Origin: Portulaca oleracea
Taxonomy: Eukaryota; Streptophyta; Magnoliopsida; Caryophyllales; Portulacaceae
DNA length: 64,000 nucleotides
Direction: 5' to 3'
Assembly: GCA_029582165.1 (NCBI GenBank)
Contig: CM055884.1
Coordinates: forward strand, 14,836,537 to 14,900,536
Part shown: piece after piece, positions 1 to 10,185 of the stretch
Numbering within the stretch: position 1 is the first letter of the stretch
How the letters are laid out: each line of letters starts with the position of its first letter
The notes under the pieces: model-generated
Databases searched by the model: none
What the model was told of the DNA's origin: nothing
The model's input: only the letters and a program-made list of their open reading frames with translations
Position numbers and translations under genes: made by a program

Positions 1-695
1 GAAAGGGAGTTTGTTAGGCCAATCTTTATAAGTGTCCGCCATCTTCTTAATGGTTTTCACCAGAGTTTTGTTCACATCCTCGACTGCTCCATTTGTTTGT
101 GGCCAATAAGGAGAGGCATGATGATGTTGAACCTTGTACTTAACCAAAAGAGCGGCAAATTCCCTCGTGCGGTACCTTGAATTGTTAGAATCGGGATTCT
201 AGTTAGGATCGATGGACGTAGTTAGGATCGGAATCGTAGAATCGGATCGAGGATCGTAAGATTCTAATACAATAGGAAAATATCAAATAAAGTTATATGA
301 TTGTTAAAATCTTAACATTTTTATTCACTATTAATGTAGTAATACGTTAAATTGTATATTAGTTGATAACTTCAATTCAATATTTAAATTGTTTTGACAA
401 AATTTTAAAGATGATATTGTGTGCAAACATTATCAAATTCAGGTAAGATTGTGGATCGAATCGCAAGATCGTAGAATCGTATTACGATTCTAACATATAA
501 TATTTTGGCAAAACCAGGATCGTACGATCCTAACTACTTTAAGATCCTAGTAAGAGTTGGATCGACGGAGGTCTTTTGGATCGTAAACTCGTAGAATCGT
601 TGATCCGGATCGGGATTTTAATAACTATGGCGGTACCCCATATCTACAAATAATGTTTTTCAACATGAATTTGCATGGCCACATGCTTCGAGGTA
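1..695 (-). pseudogene. pol: Integrase core fragment of element B, interrupted by a MITE
   Basis: Reverse translation of 1-168 gives the C-terminal part of a gypsy integrase core, including HHHASPYWPQTNG and the catalytic glutamate region. It matches the integrase of element A at about 15100-15400. Positions 638-695 give the upstream part, with the NIICRYG motif preserved in DNA but frameshifted. Between the parts lie a 453-bp MITE (177-629) and a deletion of about 30 nt that removes the second catalytic Asp motif (SDNGS in A). Similarity ends near 690, where the plus-oriented element C begins. The fragment runs off the left edge and is non-functional. Confidence 0.85.
177..629. mobile_element. 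hAT-like MITE with 8-bp target-site duplication
   Basis: The 453-bp AT-rich insert is flanked by the perfect 8-bp direct repeat GCGGTACC (169-176 and 630-637). Its ends are imperfect inverted repeats: the left end TTGAATTGTTAGAATC pairs with the reverse complement of the right end, CATAGTTATTAAAATC, at about 14 of 23 positions. The interior is full of short copies of GGATCG and GTAGAATCG in both orientations, like the subterminal repeats of hAT elements. It has no coding capacity. An 8-bp duplication fits hAT; the superfamily is an inference because the termini are diverged. Confidence 0.75.
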
Positions 696-699
696 ATGC

Positions 700-1174
700 T
701 TGTGAGAGGAAAAAAAAATAAAAAAAAGAAAAAAAGGAAAAAAAATAAAAGAAGAGGCCGAGTTGAAAACCTTTTTGAGGCAGGTCAGGCAAAAGGAGAG
801 TAAAAAAAAAGAAAAAAAAAAAAAGAAGAGAAAATGAGAGACTAACTTGAAAATCCTTCGGGACGAGTTAGGTAAAAGGAGAGAATAAAAGTGTTGTAGC
901 CGAAGTTGTGCTTTTGAAGGACGGAAAGAAGAAGAGCATGACTTGTGTTGATTCTTATAAAACATAAATGTAATACTTTACTTCTTATATCAATAAAAGA
1001 AGTACATCTTTTTAATACATTTTTGTTTTATCAATTTTCTAAAGGAAAAGCATCAAATAATAAAAATACATAGCACACGCATTTCTTTCATTTCATTTCT
1101 TTCTCTCCACCCTACTTATTTTAGTATTAAGTCTAGTCCTAGTTGAGTTGGAGTCGATATAGGCCCATTAGTGC
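700..1174 (+). other. Purine-rich non-coding spacer of element C
   Basis: Long A/G runs (700-840), then a segment closely matching 16050-16345 of element A, including repeated GGTAAAAGGAGAGAATRAAAG-type sequence and TATCAATAAAAG. In A this lies between the end of integrase and the stop of antisense aORF1. No convincing gene on either strand. AATAAA-like sequence near 990-1000 could serve as a polyadenylation signal for sense transcripts. Confidence 0.6.
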
Positions 1175-2511
1175 TCATTCGGTCGGATTTGCTTATTTTT
1201 CCTTCCTTGAGTGCGTTTCTTCTTTAGATCCCGACCCAGGATCGTTAGCCACGATGATGCTCTTCAGTTTCGGGGTGTCTCGAAGAGGTGAACGCGACGT
1301 TCTTTTATGCCAATTAACAGCGCCAACAGTAGTAGCAAGCCAGCTACGATAAGCATCCGTCGCAGCAGTGGAGATACGGTTAGGAGTAGGTTCTTTCTTT
1401 CCAGCCCGATTCTTCCAGTATTTGATTCACAATTCAATCACCGACCCTTGGAGATGGGTAAGGTCAGGAATCTTGCATGGAGAAAGGGGAATGTCTTGAG
1501 AATGCCCCATTTGCCGCATGACTCGATCGGGGAAGTAGTATGTAAGCTCCGTAAGGCCAAGCAGAGTGATGTGGGCCGCCTTACGAGAATGGCTCGAAAA
1601 GCATGGCCCTTTCCACCATTGAACCCACCAACAAATTTCCTTGTGATTCTTGAGAAAAATGACCTATTCGTCAAAATTGCGGCGGGTGTCGAACTTCCTT
1701 TTGTGTTGGAAAAAGTTCGCTAGTTCCGAAGAGGTGATGGGAGAAAAGACCATGTCCAAATGCTCCATAAGCCACATCTATAGGTGAATGGAAGATCCAT
1801 GATTCCACATGGACCATAGATGATTCATTCAAAATTAGAAAAAAAAGAGAAAAAAAAGAAAGAACAAAAGAAAGAAAAAAGTGTCGATACTCACTTGAAG
1901 AGCGAGGGGATTTCTGCGAAAGGTCTGCTTTGTAGTCCATGAATCGAGACTAGGGAGGGTCTCAGCGATCATCATCAGAGCAAGATTATAACCCCGGGAC
2001 ATCTCATCTACGACATGGATGAGAGATATAGGTACAAAACCCGAGCCGCTATGATAAAATAAAATTCGGATAGAATGCAAAAGGCCAAACATCGCACACG
2101 CAACGCCAGGTTGAGTCTAAGCGCCTCGGGTGATTGGAAGAATTCCACTAGAGCTTGCAAATTAACTGTTTTGCCAACCAAGATGTGTCCTAACGCTCCA
2201 TGATTATAGTTCGTTAATTCCTCGAATTTTTCGCGATGGTTGTGAGCAAGACAAGGAGTTGTTGGCGGGGCATAAAGATCGAACTTGAGCATGCAAGCCC
2301 ATTCTTCAGGGAGAGGGCACAATTCGTTCCAGGAGAAGTGAAAGACATGGAGCTTAAGGTCCCAAAAGGTCAGAGCCACTTTAAGGAACCCCCAGTCGAT
2401 TTTCACTTGCTTTAGGCGGAAAATCAAAGAGAGGTTGTAGTAAGTGAGGAGCCATTTTTCGGGTTTAGTGAGATTGTTCATCCACGAGTTAAGTTTTCTC
2501 TCAAAAGCCAT
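1175..2511 (-). pseudogene. Antisense gene aORF1, copy in element C
   Basis: Two predicted exons on the minus strand: 2511-1895, then a GTGAGT donor at 1894, an intron rich in pyrimidines, a CTATAG acceptor (1783-1778), and exon 2 from 1777 towards a stop homologous to that of copy A (about 1175). The start ATG at 2511 lies in CCATGG. Exon 1 encodes a conserved stretch (FWDLKLHVFHF, ELCPLPEEWACML) typical of plant retroelement-associated proteins that I place tentatively near DUF7745/plant mobile domain families. This copy has a small frameshift near 2050 and several in exon 2, so it is broken. It keeps about 41 nt of exon 1 that copy A has lost. Function unknown. Confidence 0.6.
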
Positions 2512-2760
2512 GGTAGGAATGTGAAAATAGATTGAGAAGAAATGAGATTGCGATGAATTCTCAAACACAAGGCATGATTAGATAGCCTCCGCAGTACACT
2601 GTACACGGTTGCCCAATCAGACCCTAGGGGATATACACAGCGTCCGACAACACGCATCCGGATGAACCACGGTGCCAGTCACCGCGTGTAGGCCGACCGG
2701 CCACCAGGGAAGGGGGATGAACTCGTTTGTGAGTTCACACCCCTACATGCATGCATCCAA
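2512..2760 (-). promoter_or_regulatory. Upstream region of aORF1 (copy C) with U3-like motif
   Basis: Reading towards aORF1 there are ATGCATGC repeats (about 2748-2757), an inverted repeat built on GTGTGAACTC and GAGTTCA (2717-2745), and the 17-bp motif at 2702-2686 (GGCCGGTCGGCCTACAC). The position matching the copy-A TATA box reads TATCTAA here (about 2577-2583). The same elements occur upstream of the TATA box in the LTRs. Promoter function is inferred. Confidence 0.5.
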
Positions 2761-3011
2761 GAGGGAAAAAAACATGTTTATGCATGGCTCCTACGTGTTT
2801 GTATAGCACTTTTTTTTTCCTTTATGTAAAAATGTAATTTTATTCCCTTTTTAGTCTTAGAAATTATAATTTCTTTCGTACGTTATTCTTTTTCTTATTT
2901 CTTCCTTGTAAACAGTTAGAGGTTGACCTAAAAATGAATAAAAATGGGAGTTTGCATGCCGCATCATTAGAGAGTCAAAATCACCTAAAATCGAGTCTGT
3001 CTGATTGCATC
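2761..3011 (-). other. Intergenic segment between aORF2 and aORF1 in element C
   Basis: AT-rich, with a T run at 2808-2818. About 165 bp (2755-2920) is absent from copy A, where ATGCATC is followed at once by the sequence found here at 2921. It probably holds the 3' UTR of aORF2. No gene seen. Confidence 0.4.
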
Positions 3012-5548
3012 TTAACTGCGCATTTCTTTACTACATGGCATTTCTTTTACATCGCGTGAAATAAAAAAAAAATAAGGGAAAGCCTTGCCGCAATGCAAAT
3101 TCCCGCCAAAACCACTACTGCCAAACAAGCTCCTGACAGTCGCATCAGCAAAAGAGTCCGGCTGCGGATCATCCTGAGTACCAGAAGTATCGGACTGGAA
3201 TTGGCTAGAAGGCATGCCAGGAAAACCAGAGCTGGGATAACCCTGGCTGAAGCCAGGGGGCTGACTATAAGGGACAATAGATTGAGCATCATACTAAGGC
3301 GCCCATGGACTAGGCATTGTCTTGTTTGAACCTTGGAATCTACTAGATTCTGAACTTTCTTCCACCATGAACTCTGGGATACCAGGAGACCTTCGCCGCG
3401 AAGACCTGGTAGATGGATCGCATGGCATACTCATCAGATCTTGATCTCTGCGCCTAAATGGTCCTGCCCCTGGATCTCCACGAAAACCTCTACTACCTAT
3501 TTCTCCTGCTGAAGAGTGGCGAGGAGGACGTCTTGACGAGCTCCCAGAACATGGCAGGCTCACATGAGAATGAGCCTCGTTATCTTCATCACCAGCAGCC
3601 GGCATCGGACCCCGATATTGGCCATATTCGAAGTTCTGATCAATGAACTCCCAAGCCGTGATGTCTTCCCTTAACAAAACACGGATGTGGGCATATGCTT
3701 GCTGTACGAAAGGAAGATCTATAAGAATCAAATGGTGCAAGATAGAGGGTGGTTAAATATGCAACTCACCGGGTTTGCATCAAAGAACAACAACACTACA
3801 TGATCATTAGGCACGAGAGGGATGAATCCAAACAGCATATCTTCAGCCTCCGCCCGCTCAGGTTCCTCTACATGCTGGTCTAGAAGAGAATCATAATATC
3901 CTCCCAGCTATAGAAGAGCAAACAACGTCAGGATGCCAGAAATCCACAGTTAATACCAAAACATAGGAAATGCTAAAACCTGAGCAAAAGCAAGGCGTCC
4001 TCAATGCTGAAGAGCTGCTTCTTCCAAGTTATCCGTCGGTACCACAAGATTGACTGCTGGTTCACCAACCCTCGGCCGAGCTATTTCATCCACAGCCAAG
4101 GCTTGCCTATCAAAGATGAACTCGGGAGGATCCATGGGGACCCTTGGAGGCCATTCCCCAGTATGCTGAAAGAAAAAGCGTTCCTCCAAATAGAAAGTGA
4201 GACCAGAAGGACCTTCCAACAACAAGCGATGCTCGCTTTCTTCCCATGCAAGGCGTAGATCATAATGAAGGTCCTCCGCATTATATCCATTCCATGGGAA
4301 TCGGACAATGTCCTCCTACACCAACAGTCGTCACCAAAGGCTCGAAAAGAGAAAAGGCAAATAAGAAAAATGCAAGACATACCGGTCTGAGGTTGTCAAT
4401 AATCCTCCTAATCCCGTTCAAATCTTTGAAATGGAATTTTGACCGATGGTAGCCTGATGCTTCTAACCATCGCCGAGTACCTGGAACGCACATATCACCA
4501 TTGTTGGTTCCCCCAACTACAGGTATGAAATAGGCTATAACCCACCCCTGCACACTAGGGAAGGTTCTTGGTAAAAAGTAAATTTGCACCTCACAAATTT
4601 CTAAATAAAAAAATCTTGGAGCATACCTCCAAGACTCGCCAAAGAATTCTCCCCAGGTCGAGCCTCTTAGCCTCTGTCGCCCTTGTACGCGCACTGTGTC
4701 ACAACCAGTGGGTCGGTAGGCAACTCGCATTCCTCTGACCAAATGGGCATAAGCAGCAGCCGCCCAGTTGAAAGATCTCATCTCGCCAAAATTCAGGAGA
4801 TTATGCGCCCAGGAGAGAGTAATGGTGTCTCCGCGGTTTGCAAAAATTGTTGCATTGATAAAATGCACCAGCACAATGAATTGACGCTGAGGAAAAGGAA
4901 GGCTCCCAAATCCTTCACTCTTTATAATGGCCGCTAGATGCGCGTACTGCAGGCCGCCAATTCGTCCCGCTAGCGTGATAACAGGTTGCAAAAGCGCATG
5001 AACGCGAGGGCGACATCTTTCTGAAACTCCAGTAGCTGGCTGCCCCAGCTAAGACCTGTAGTCATCACGAAGTCAAAAGGAGTAAGCATCATCTCCCCAA
5101 CTGGGAGGTGGAAAGAGTTTGTAGTATCTCAGAAACGCTCGATGATAGCTCGGCTGTACGTCCTCTTATTGCTGCAGATCTTCCATGCACTAAAGCAGTC
5201 TAGAAAAGGGCCAAAACCAGCATCCCTCACGACACTCAAATAAAATGCGCCCACCTTCGCATAGAAGGACAAGGTTATTATACCTTGAATACTCCCACAT
5301 GCCTTGAAGTAGTCTACCTACAATAAGATCAATAGAAGAATCTAAGGTGTAAAGTACTTCAAGCAAAATTCAAGGTAACTAAGATTGCTTTAGGCTTTAA
5401 CTTAAAGTATTGTAATAAATAGCATGCAAAGCAACTGCAAAGGCAAAACATGCTACATGAAAGAGCATACCGAGTCATGAGAACGAAAGAACCATGCATG
5501 TTCATCTTGGCGAAAGACCTACTTAGCCGGAATGAAGTGCCTGCTAGC
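3012..5548 (-). pseudogene. Antisense PMD-like gene aORF2, copy in element C (start missing)
   Basis: Predicted exons on the minus strand: remnant of exon 1 (5548-5471), exon 2 (5317-4627), exon 3 (4547-4383), exon 4 (4315-3980), exon 5 (3907-3770) and exon 6 (3701 to about 3097, open to 3012). Donors GTATGC, GTATGT, GTTTTA and GTGAGT and acceptors TTGTAG, TGCAG, TGTAG, CTATAG and TACAG are all visible. Exons 3, 4 and 5 are 165, 336 and 138 nt, each a multiple of three, so introns are phase 0. Exon 2 carries the PMD signature (SFHLPVGEMMLTPFDF, then AAAAYAHLVRGMR). Exon 6 encodes a Ser/Arg/Pro-rich tail. Damage: about 225 bp including the start codon is deleted at 5549, exon 2 has indels, and a CAG has become TAG at 3294. 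Confidence 0.7.
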
Positions 5549-5889
5549 AAGATAAGTGAGCCCCTGCCGCCACGTGTCAGCTCACCACTGGTTCCCAGTA
5601 GAGGCCAATCGGCCTACAAGACCCAGAAAAATAATTGCGTTGAACGGTCTCCTGCATGGCCTGCAAAAAGCTACATTGTACGAGCCAAAAGATTCCTTCT
5701 CTAGAGTGTAGGCCGGTCAGCCTAGGGAAGGAGAAGCTCTTGTCTTCTTCCTCCTTTGTCACCTTTCCAATGGCATGCATCTTCCCAAAGCATGCATGAT
5801 CAAGCATAAGCCATGCCCAATAAGAAGAGGGTGCTCTTTTCAAAGTCAAAAGCATCCATTCCCCAATGGTTGCGTAGCATCAACCCGAG
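5549..5889 (-). promoter_or_regulatory. Region upstream of aORF2 in element C
   Basis: Contains the 17-bp LTR-like motif at 5722-5706 (one change from the copy-A form), ATGCATG sequences near 5773-5797, and a CACGTG G-box-like core at about 5571. The segment holding the exon 1 start and TATA region is deleted in this copy. No sense-strand gene seen. Confidence 0.4.
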
Positions 5890-5956
5890 GTAAGTTTCTC
5901 GGACCAAAAATTTTTAATTCATCAGAACTAACGAAAACCATTTTTGCATTTTGCAG
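5890..5956 (+). other. Short GT-AG intron-like segment, element C
   Basis: Plus-strand segment of 67 nt starting G|GTAAGT after CCGAG and ending TTGCAG|G, with a plant branch-point-like CTAAC near 5928. Homologous segments at 21168-21233 (A) and 45713-45776 (E) keep the same signals while their interiors have diverged. Splicing is not demonstrated. Confidence 0.45.
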
Positions 5957-6300
5957 GAAAATAAGGGCCACAATCAGTGAAATCCCTCGACATTGAGTTG
6001 CCATCATCATCATTGTCATCATCATCATCATCATCATCATCAATCTTGAGCCACCGGCAGAGATTCGGTGAAGTCTCAACAACCAGGGCCATCGGCAGAG
6101 TTTCGATGCAGTCCCAATCCTTAGCCATCAGCAGAGTTTCGATGAAGTCTTAACCTTCAGGCCATCGACATCGCGATCGATGAAGTCCTTCGACATCAAA
6201 CAAGCTAACAAATCATCAACACCGACACCGGGAAAGACTTGAACCGACACTGGGAAAGACCAGAAAATCAACCCCAAGAGCCATCAGCATAATGACTGAT
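5957..6300 (+). repeat. Tandem repeats and TCATCA microsatellite in the 3' region of C
   Basis: Degenerate units of about 37-40 bp built on GCCATCGGCAGAGTTTCGATG and GATGAAGTC, including a trinucleotide run of ATC/TCA at 6002-6041. The same kind of array lies at 21234-21560 in A and, with a clear 114-bp period, in E. Confidence 0.75.
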
Positions 6301-6437
6301 GAAGTCTCTCCAGCAAGTAGAGCATCATTCTTGCTCGAGATCACCTATCGGCGCAAGTTCGCCAACCGCGACACAGGACCTAGCTTCCAAGTGTCAGCCC
6401 ACATCTCTAAGTAGGATGCCAACCGTGACACATGACC

Positions 6438-6664
6438 TAGAAGAGTTTGGAACAAGTGGATGTTCACTCTTAAGGATTTAATTCAAGGACTCATAAAATG
6501 CATAAGTAAAGGGAAAGTGATTTTACAAAATATTATTCATGAAATACAAGTTTGATTTCCTTAAAGAGTTTTTCTTAGGTTAAACTCTAGCACAAATCAC
6601 CGAATCACACCCCAATCCTAACGTGGACGTTCGGAAGCCCGAACGGCGAGAAAAAATGTCCACA
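6438..6664 (+). repeat. Truncated 3' LTR of element C
   Basis: Matches the last 227 bp of the element A LTRs (8446-8672), ending in TGTCCACA. The junction at 6438 joins internal sequence to LTR at a shared TAGAAGAG-like microhomology, so the PPT and the U3/R part of the LTR are deleted. Confidence 0.85.
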
Positions 6665-7002
6665 ACGGCAAGAGTGTGTCGAGGTAGAGAACTTCATAGC
6701 AACCTTTTCCGGCCATTTCCCTAAAGACATTCAATGGAAATTTCCTTGTTTCTTCATGATAGCATGTATTTTAAGTTGGAATAAGGAGCGAAGTCGAAAG
6801 GTGCCTCGTCATCTATAACTGTGACCATTTCAAAGTTGTGGAGCTCCACATTCGTAGAAGTATGCTCTATTTCCAATACAGGCTGCTTAGGCTCAAAAGT
6901 TCCAGACAGCCCCTCCCGAAAGGGTAATCAGTTGACCTTAGATGATCATCTTCACTTTTTGATGCAGGGTTGACGCCACTGTATTACAGTTGTACAATCA
7001 AG
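6665..7002 (-). pseudogene. pol: Post-protease linker of element B (pol fragment)
   Basis: On the minus strand this encodes the segment that follows protease in Tat elements, recognisable by STLHQKVK and a degenerate glycine-rich motif further on. It directly continues the protease piece at 23577, from which it was separated by the insertion of element A. After allowing for a 5-bp duplication the reading frame is continuous across the insertion site. It carries stops and indels and is cut off by element C at 6665. Confidence 0.7.
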
Positions 7003-8672
7003 TGTAGACACCAGGATTTTGACGCATAAGATAATATAAAAATAAGGGTAGAAGAAATAAAAGAGGTTCGATAAATGCATGCATTTTACATGTACTTTAT
7101 TCACCTAAAGCTACCTACATGATCACATGTAGTCCATCCTAGCTACATGCACATTTTTTATATAAAAATGGAGCCAAGCGCCAAACGTCGCGAGATCGAA
7201 TCCGCACAAAAGCACTTAAAAACACTCTCAAAAACTAAATAATATATGCTCTCTCCGTCCAGTGTGAAGCTGCATTTCCCTACGCAGATTGGCTTTGGAC
7301 TCCACCGTCCATGCATGCATGGATGAAGTTGGTGCCTCCCCACTGGCGTAGTGGCCGACCAGCCTACAAACAACAACCACACATGGTCAATTGACCACGT
7401 GCTGTCGTCCACTCCAAGTTCACCCCCCTTTCTACCTTGGTATCATGCACTCATCCAGAGACTACGAGGTAGTGTATGTATGTTCATGCATGCCTACTCT
7501 CTCATTCCACTATAAATACCTCCTCTCTTGAAGCTAAACTCACTCATAAAATCATCCTTTCTCCCTCATTACTCAATCCTCACTTCATCTTATTCTCATT
7601 CACTAACAAATTCACTCTCAATTCTCTTATCATCCATCCCTCTAATCTCCCCTAATCTCCACTTCTTATACTTTCATATTCATCTTTCTTACCACCATAC
7701 GCTTCTAATCCTTCCATCACAAAAAAACCTAAAACACATATCCTACTCTATTCATCCAAAACTCCAATAAAAAAACCCTAGCCTAAAGACATCCTAAAAC
7801 CATAAAAAGAGCCTTCTTAATCCCCTCTTATCACCCTTTTCTTATCATCCTTTTACCACCTTTTTCTATCATTGTCTTGGCACTTGGAGAGGAGGTTTCT
7901 AAAGGCATCAAGGAAGATTCATCAAGCATTCAAAGGCTAGGCAAGGTCTTTTTCCCACAAAGTAGCAATGTAAGCTCTTGAGTGTTCTTCTTTTCTTGTA
8001 AATAAGTGTTATATTTGGACTTTTTTATCTTATACATTACATTCTTATTGCATGTTCAATGAAGTAATATTATAAAGTATTCCTTCAACTCCCTTCCAAA
8101 TTTTATCAAAAGCACATTTTAGACTTTTAGTGGAGTCTTTCCTTTTGTGAGAGGCGAACTCTTAAAGTTTACTTTTCGAGTTCGTAGCCTTACCCCCGAA
8201 TCCATTCTTGGGTTACGCAGGTGGAGTCTTTCTTTCTTTTCTTTTTGGTTTTGTCTTGGCTTTTCCCCTTAAAAAGTCACGTGGCGACTCCCATTTCGAA
8301 CTAAAATACATCGAGGATTGCATAAACTATGGTTAACATGGTTTTACAATGTATCGATGCAACTTTAGGGGTTTCTTTCTTATATTTCTAAATAATATTT
8401 GCATTAACCGAGCCTAACATTTAAATGAGCACATTGAGTTCAATTTAGAAGAGTTGGGAACAAGTGGATGTTCACTCTTAATGATTTAATTCAAGGACTC
8501 ATAAAATGCATAAGTAAAGGGAAAGTGATTTTAGAAAATATTATTCATGAAATACAAGTTTGATTTCCTTAAAGAGTTTTTCAAAGGTTAAACCCCAGAA
8601 CCAAAATTCGAATCACACCCCAATCCTAACGTGGATGTTCGGAAGCCCGAACGGCGAGGAAAAATGTCCACA
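7003..8672 (+). repeat. 5' LTR of element A
   Basis: Begins TGTAGACACC and ends TGTCCACA, 1670 bp. It contains an inverted GTGTGAAGC/GCTTTGGAC-type region, CATGCATGCATGG (7309-7322), the GGCCGACC motif (about 7349), a W-box palindrome around GGTCAATTGACC (7385-7396), TATAAATA at 7511-7518 and a polypyrimidine/AT-rich R-U5 part. It matches the 3' LTR over its whole length with indels of tens of bases. Confidence 0.9.
7511..7518 (+). promoter_or_regulatory. TATA box of the element A 5' LTR
   Basis: CTATAAATACC, conserved at 22385-22392 in the 3' LTR. Transcription would start about 30 bp downstream, in the CT-rich stretch near 7540. Confidence 0.7.
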
Positions 8673-8679
8673 GGATTTT

Positions 8680-8697
8680 AGGCGACTGCACTGGGGA
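8680..8697 (+). other. Primer-binding site of element A (mutated)
   Basis: AGGCGACTGCACTGGGGA, seven bases after the LTR end. The sites in B (34433-34416) and G show the less mutated form TGGCGACTCCACTGGGGA, which resembles the tRNA-Arg-type PBS of Tat/Ogre elements; the tRNA identity is an inference. Confidence 0.7.
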
Positions 8698-10185
8698 GTT
8701 TTTCTAAAGTGGGTAAAACTCGAAAAAAGTTTGTGTGCTTTAAATGTTTTGGAAGGAAAATGAATTTTACTTTATATTATTAATTCATTCCTTTTAGGCA
8801 TAATACTTGCATATACCGGGGGCACTCCCTTGACATGTAATATGTCGTAGGAGCACATAAATCGGCGGTATTAGGTTTTTTTGCCTTTTAACTACAAAAA
8901 TAACCCATTGGATGTCAGACCGGCCATACTCAATTGGTGCACTTACACCGAGAGAGAATTGGTCACCACATCCACTTATGCATGACTCTACGGGGTCTCC
9001 ACTCGAGCCTCCAAGAGCAACACCCCACACATTCAAGTTGCCTTTACAACAAGAATGCACAGGGGCGAGTAAATGAGTCGTTAAGCCTTATCTAGCCAAC
9101 AAACCCTTTTGTACATAGAGCCTTGGTCTAGGATACCCCTTTGTTCATATGTATGCTATGTGCTACGTGTTTAAATTCATTGTAAAATAGTCGACCCGAG
9201 TTTAGGAATGTTGTTCTAGTCCGTATAGTAATCGTTGGGCTGAGAAGAGTCATATTTACCAACTAAGAAGTTCAACCTTATGGTTAACCCAGTGGTTGGG
9301 CCCATTCATCTATAAAAGTTGATCCTCTAGGCTCATTAACTCAACTCGCCTTTGATGGCTCTATATGGCCCTTTACAACTTTTTCTCAACAAAGGTCCAA
9401 CAAACCTGATTAAAAGTCCAACGAAAGAAAATGGGTAAAGTCTTAGACTGCATAATGATCACCAGGTTTGAGTAAATTAATTTATCGAATTAATTTTTGA
9501 ATCCATCACACTTATGGTCGGCCCGTGGTTAGGCCCAACCATATCGGATTTATCAATTGAGTCCATAAATTAATTATAACTCACTTGTTATTGGTTTTAT
9601 CCAGTCCTTTACGATATCCATTTTCCCAAATAAGTAGAGTAAAATAAAAATAAAATAGAAAAGCGTCAGGCAGTCAGTCTCTTTGATCATGATTCTAGTC
9701 TGCACAATAATCAGTACGACTTGAGTTGGCCCAAGTAGGGTGTCTAAGTTACAGATTCTCCTAAAAACGGTCAGCCTGTGGATGGGGCTTATCCGAATTG
9801 ACAAACACTGACTTGTACTCCAATACTCAGTCTTGACTCGCTGTGTTTGGTTTAATCCGGCCCTTTAGGGTCATGTAGAGTTAGGATCATGTAGAGTTAG
9901 GATCATGTAAACCCGCGTCCCGGGTGAGTCACCTCGTCTAGTCAGCATGTAGATCATGCATATTAGCAAGTCCCATGTAAGTCTACTAGGTCATGTATTC
10001 ATCAAGTTGGGTTTTTTTGGGGTCAATAAAAGGTCAATCTCTGAACTCTGTGTGGTTTTGCTGTAGTCAACATAGGAGACCCGAGTCTAGCTTGGATCCA
10101 CGACCCAACAGGTCGCTTGATCCGTAACCCGGTCTTCGTTCCGTCAACACCCAGGTCCAAAACCTCCCGTCGTCTGCAATTCGAC
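8698..10185 (+). other. Non-coding 5' leader of element A
   Basis: About 1.5 kb between PBS and gag, similar in arrangement and sequence to 34415-32919 (B) and 55468-54074 (G). No convincing protein-coding gene on either strand. It may contain packaging signals, which I cannot identify by eye. Confidence 0.65.

Larger units (their letters stand above)
690..6664 (+). mobile_element. Tat-lineage element C, 5'-truncated (3' half only)
   Basis: From about 690 the sequence is collinear with 15940-21650 of element A: purine-rich spacer, antisense gene aORF1, antisense gene aORF2, intron-like segment and tandem repeats. It then jumps at 6438 directly into the last 227 bp of the LTR, losing the PPT and about 1.4 kb of LTR. 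Positions 6301-6437 are non-coding and match A around 21500-21640. No gag or pol belongs to this copy. C ends in the family terminus TGTCCACA at 6664 and abuts a fragment of element B. Compared with A it has an extra 165 bp at 2755-2920 and lacks about 225 bp near 5550. Confidence 0.85.

Noticed and set aside
2509..2568. Upstream ATG at 2568 as start of aORF1
   Set aside because: The upstream extension is not conserved in A, where the TATA box and a strong AACCATGGC context favour the ATG at 2511 (17783 in A).
3294..3329. Plus-strand frames over 3093-3329, 18166-18453 and similar, as genes
   Set aside because: Shadows of the antisense aORF2 exon 6; only the minus frame shows conserved motifs and consistent exon borders.
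5928..6128. Asp-rich minus-strand frame
   Set aside because: Comes from the TCATCA microsatellite; not conserved outside the repeat.
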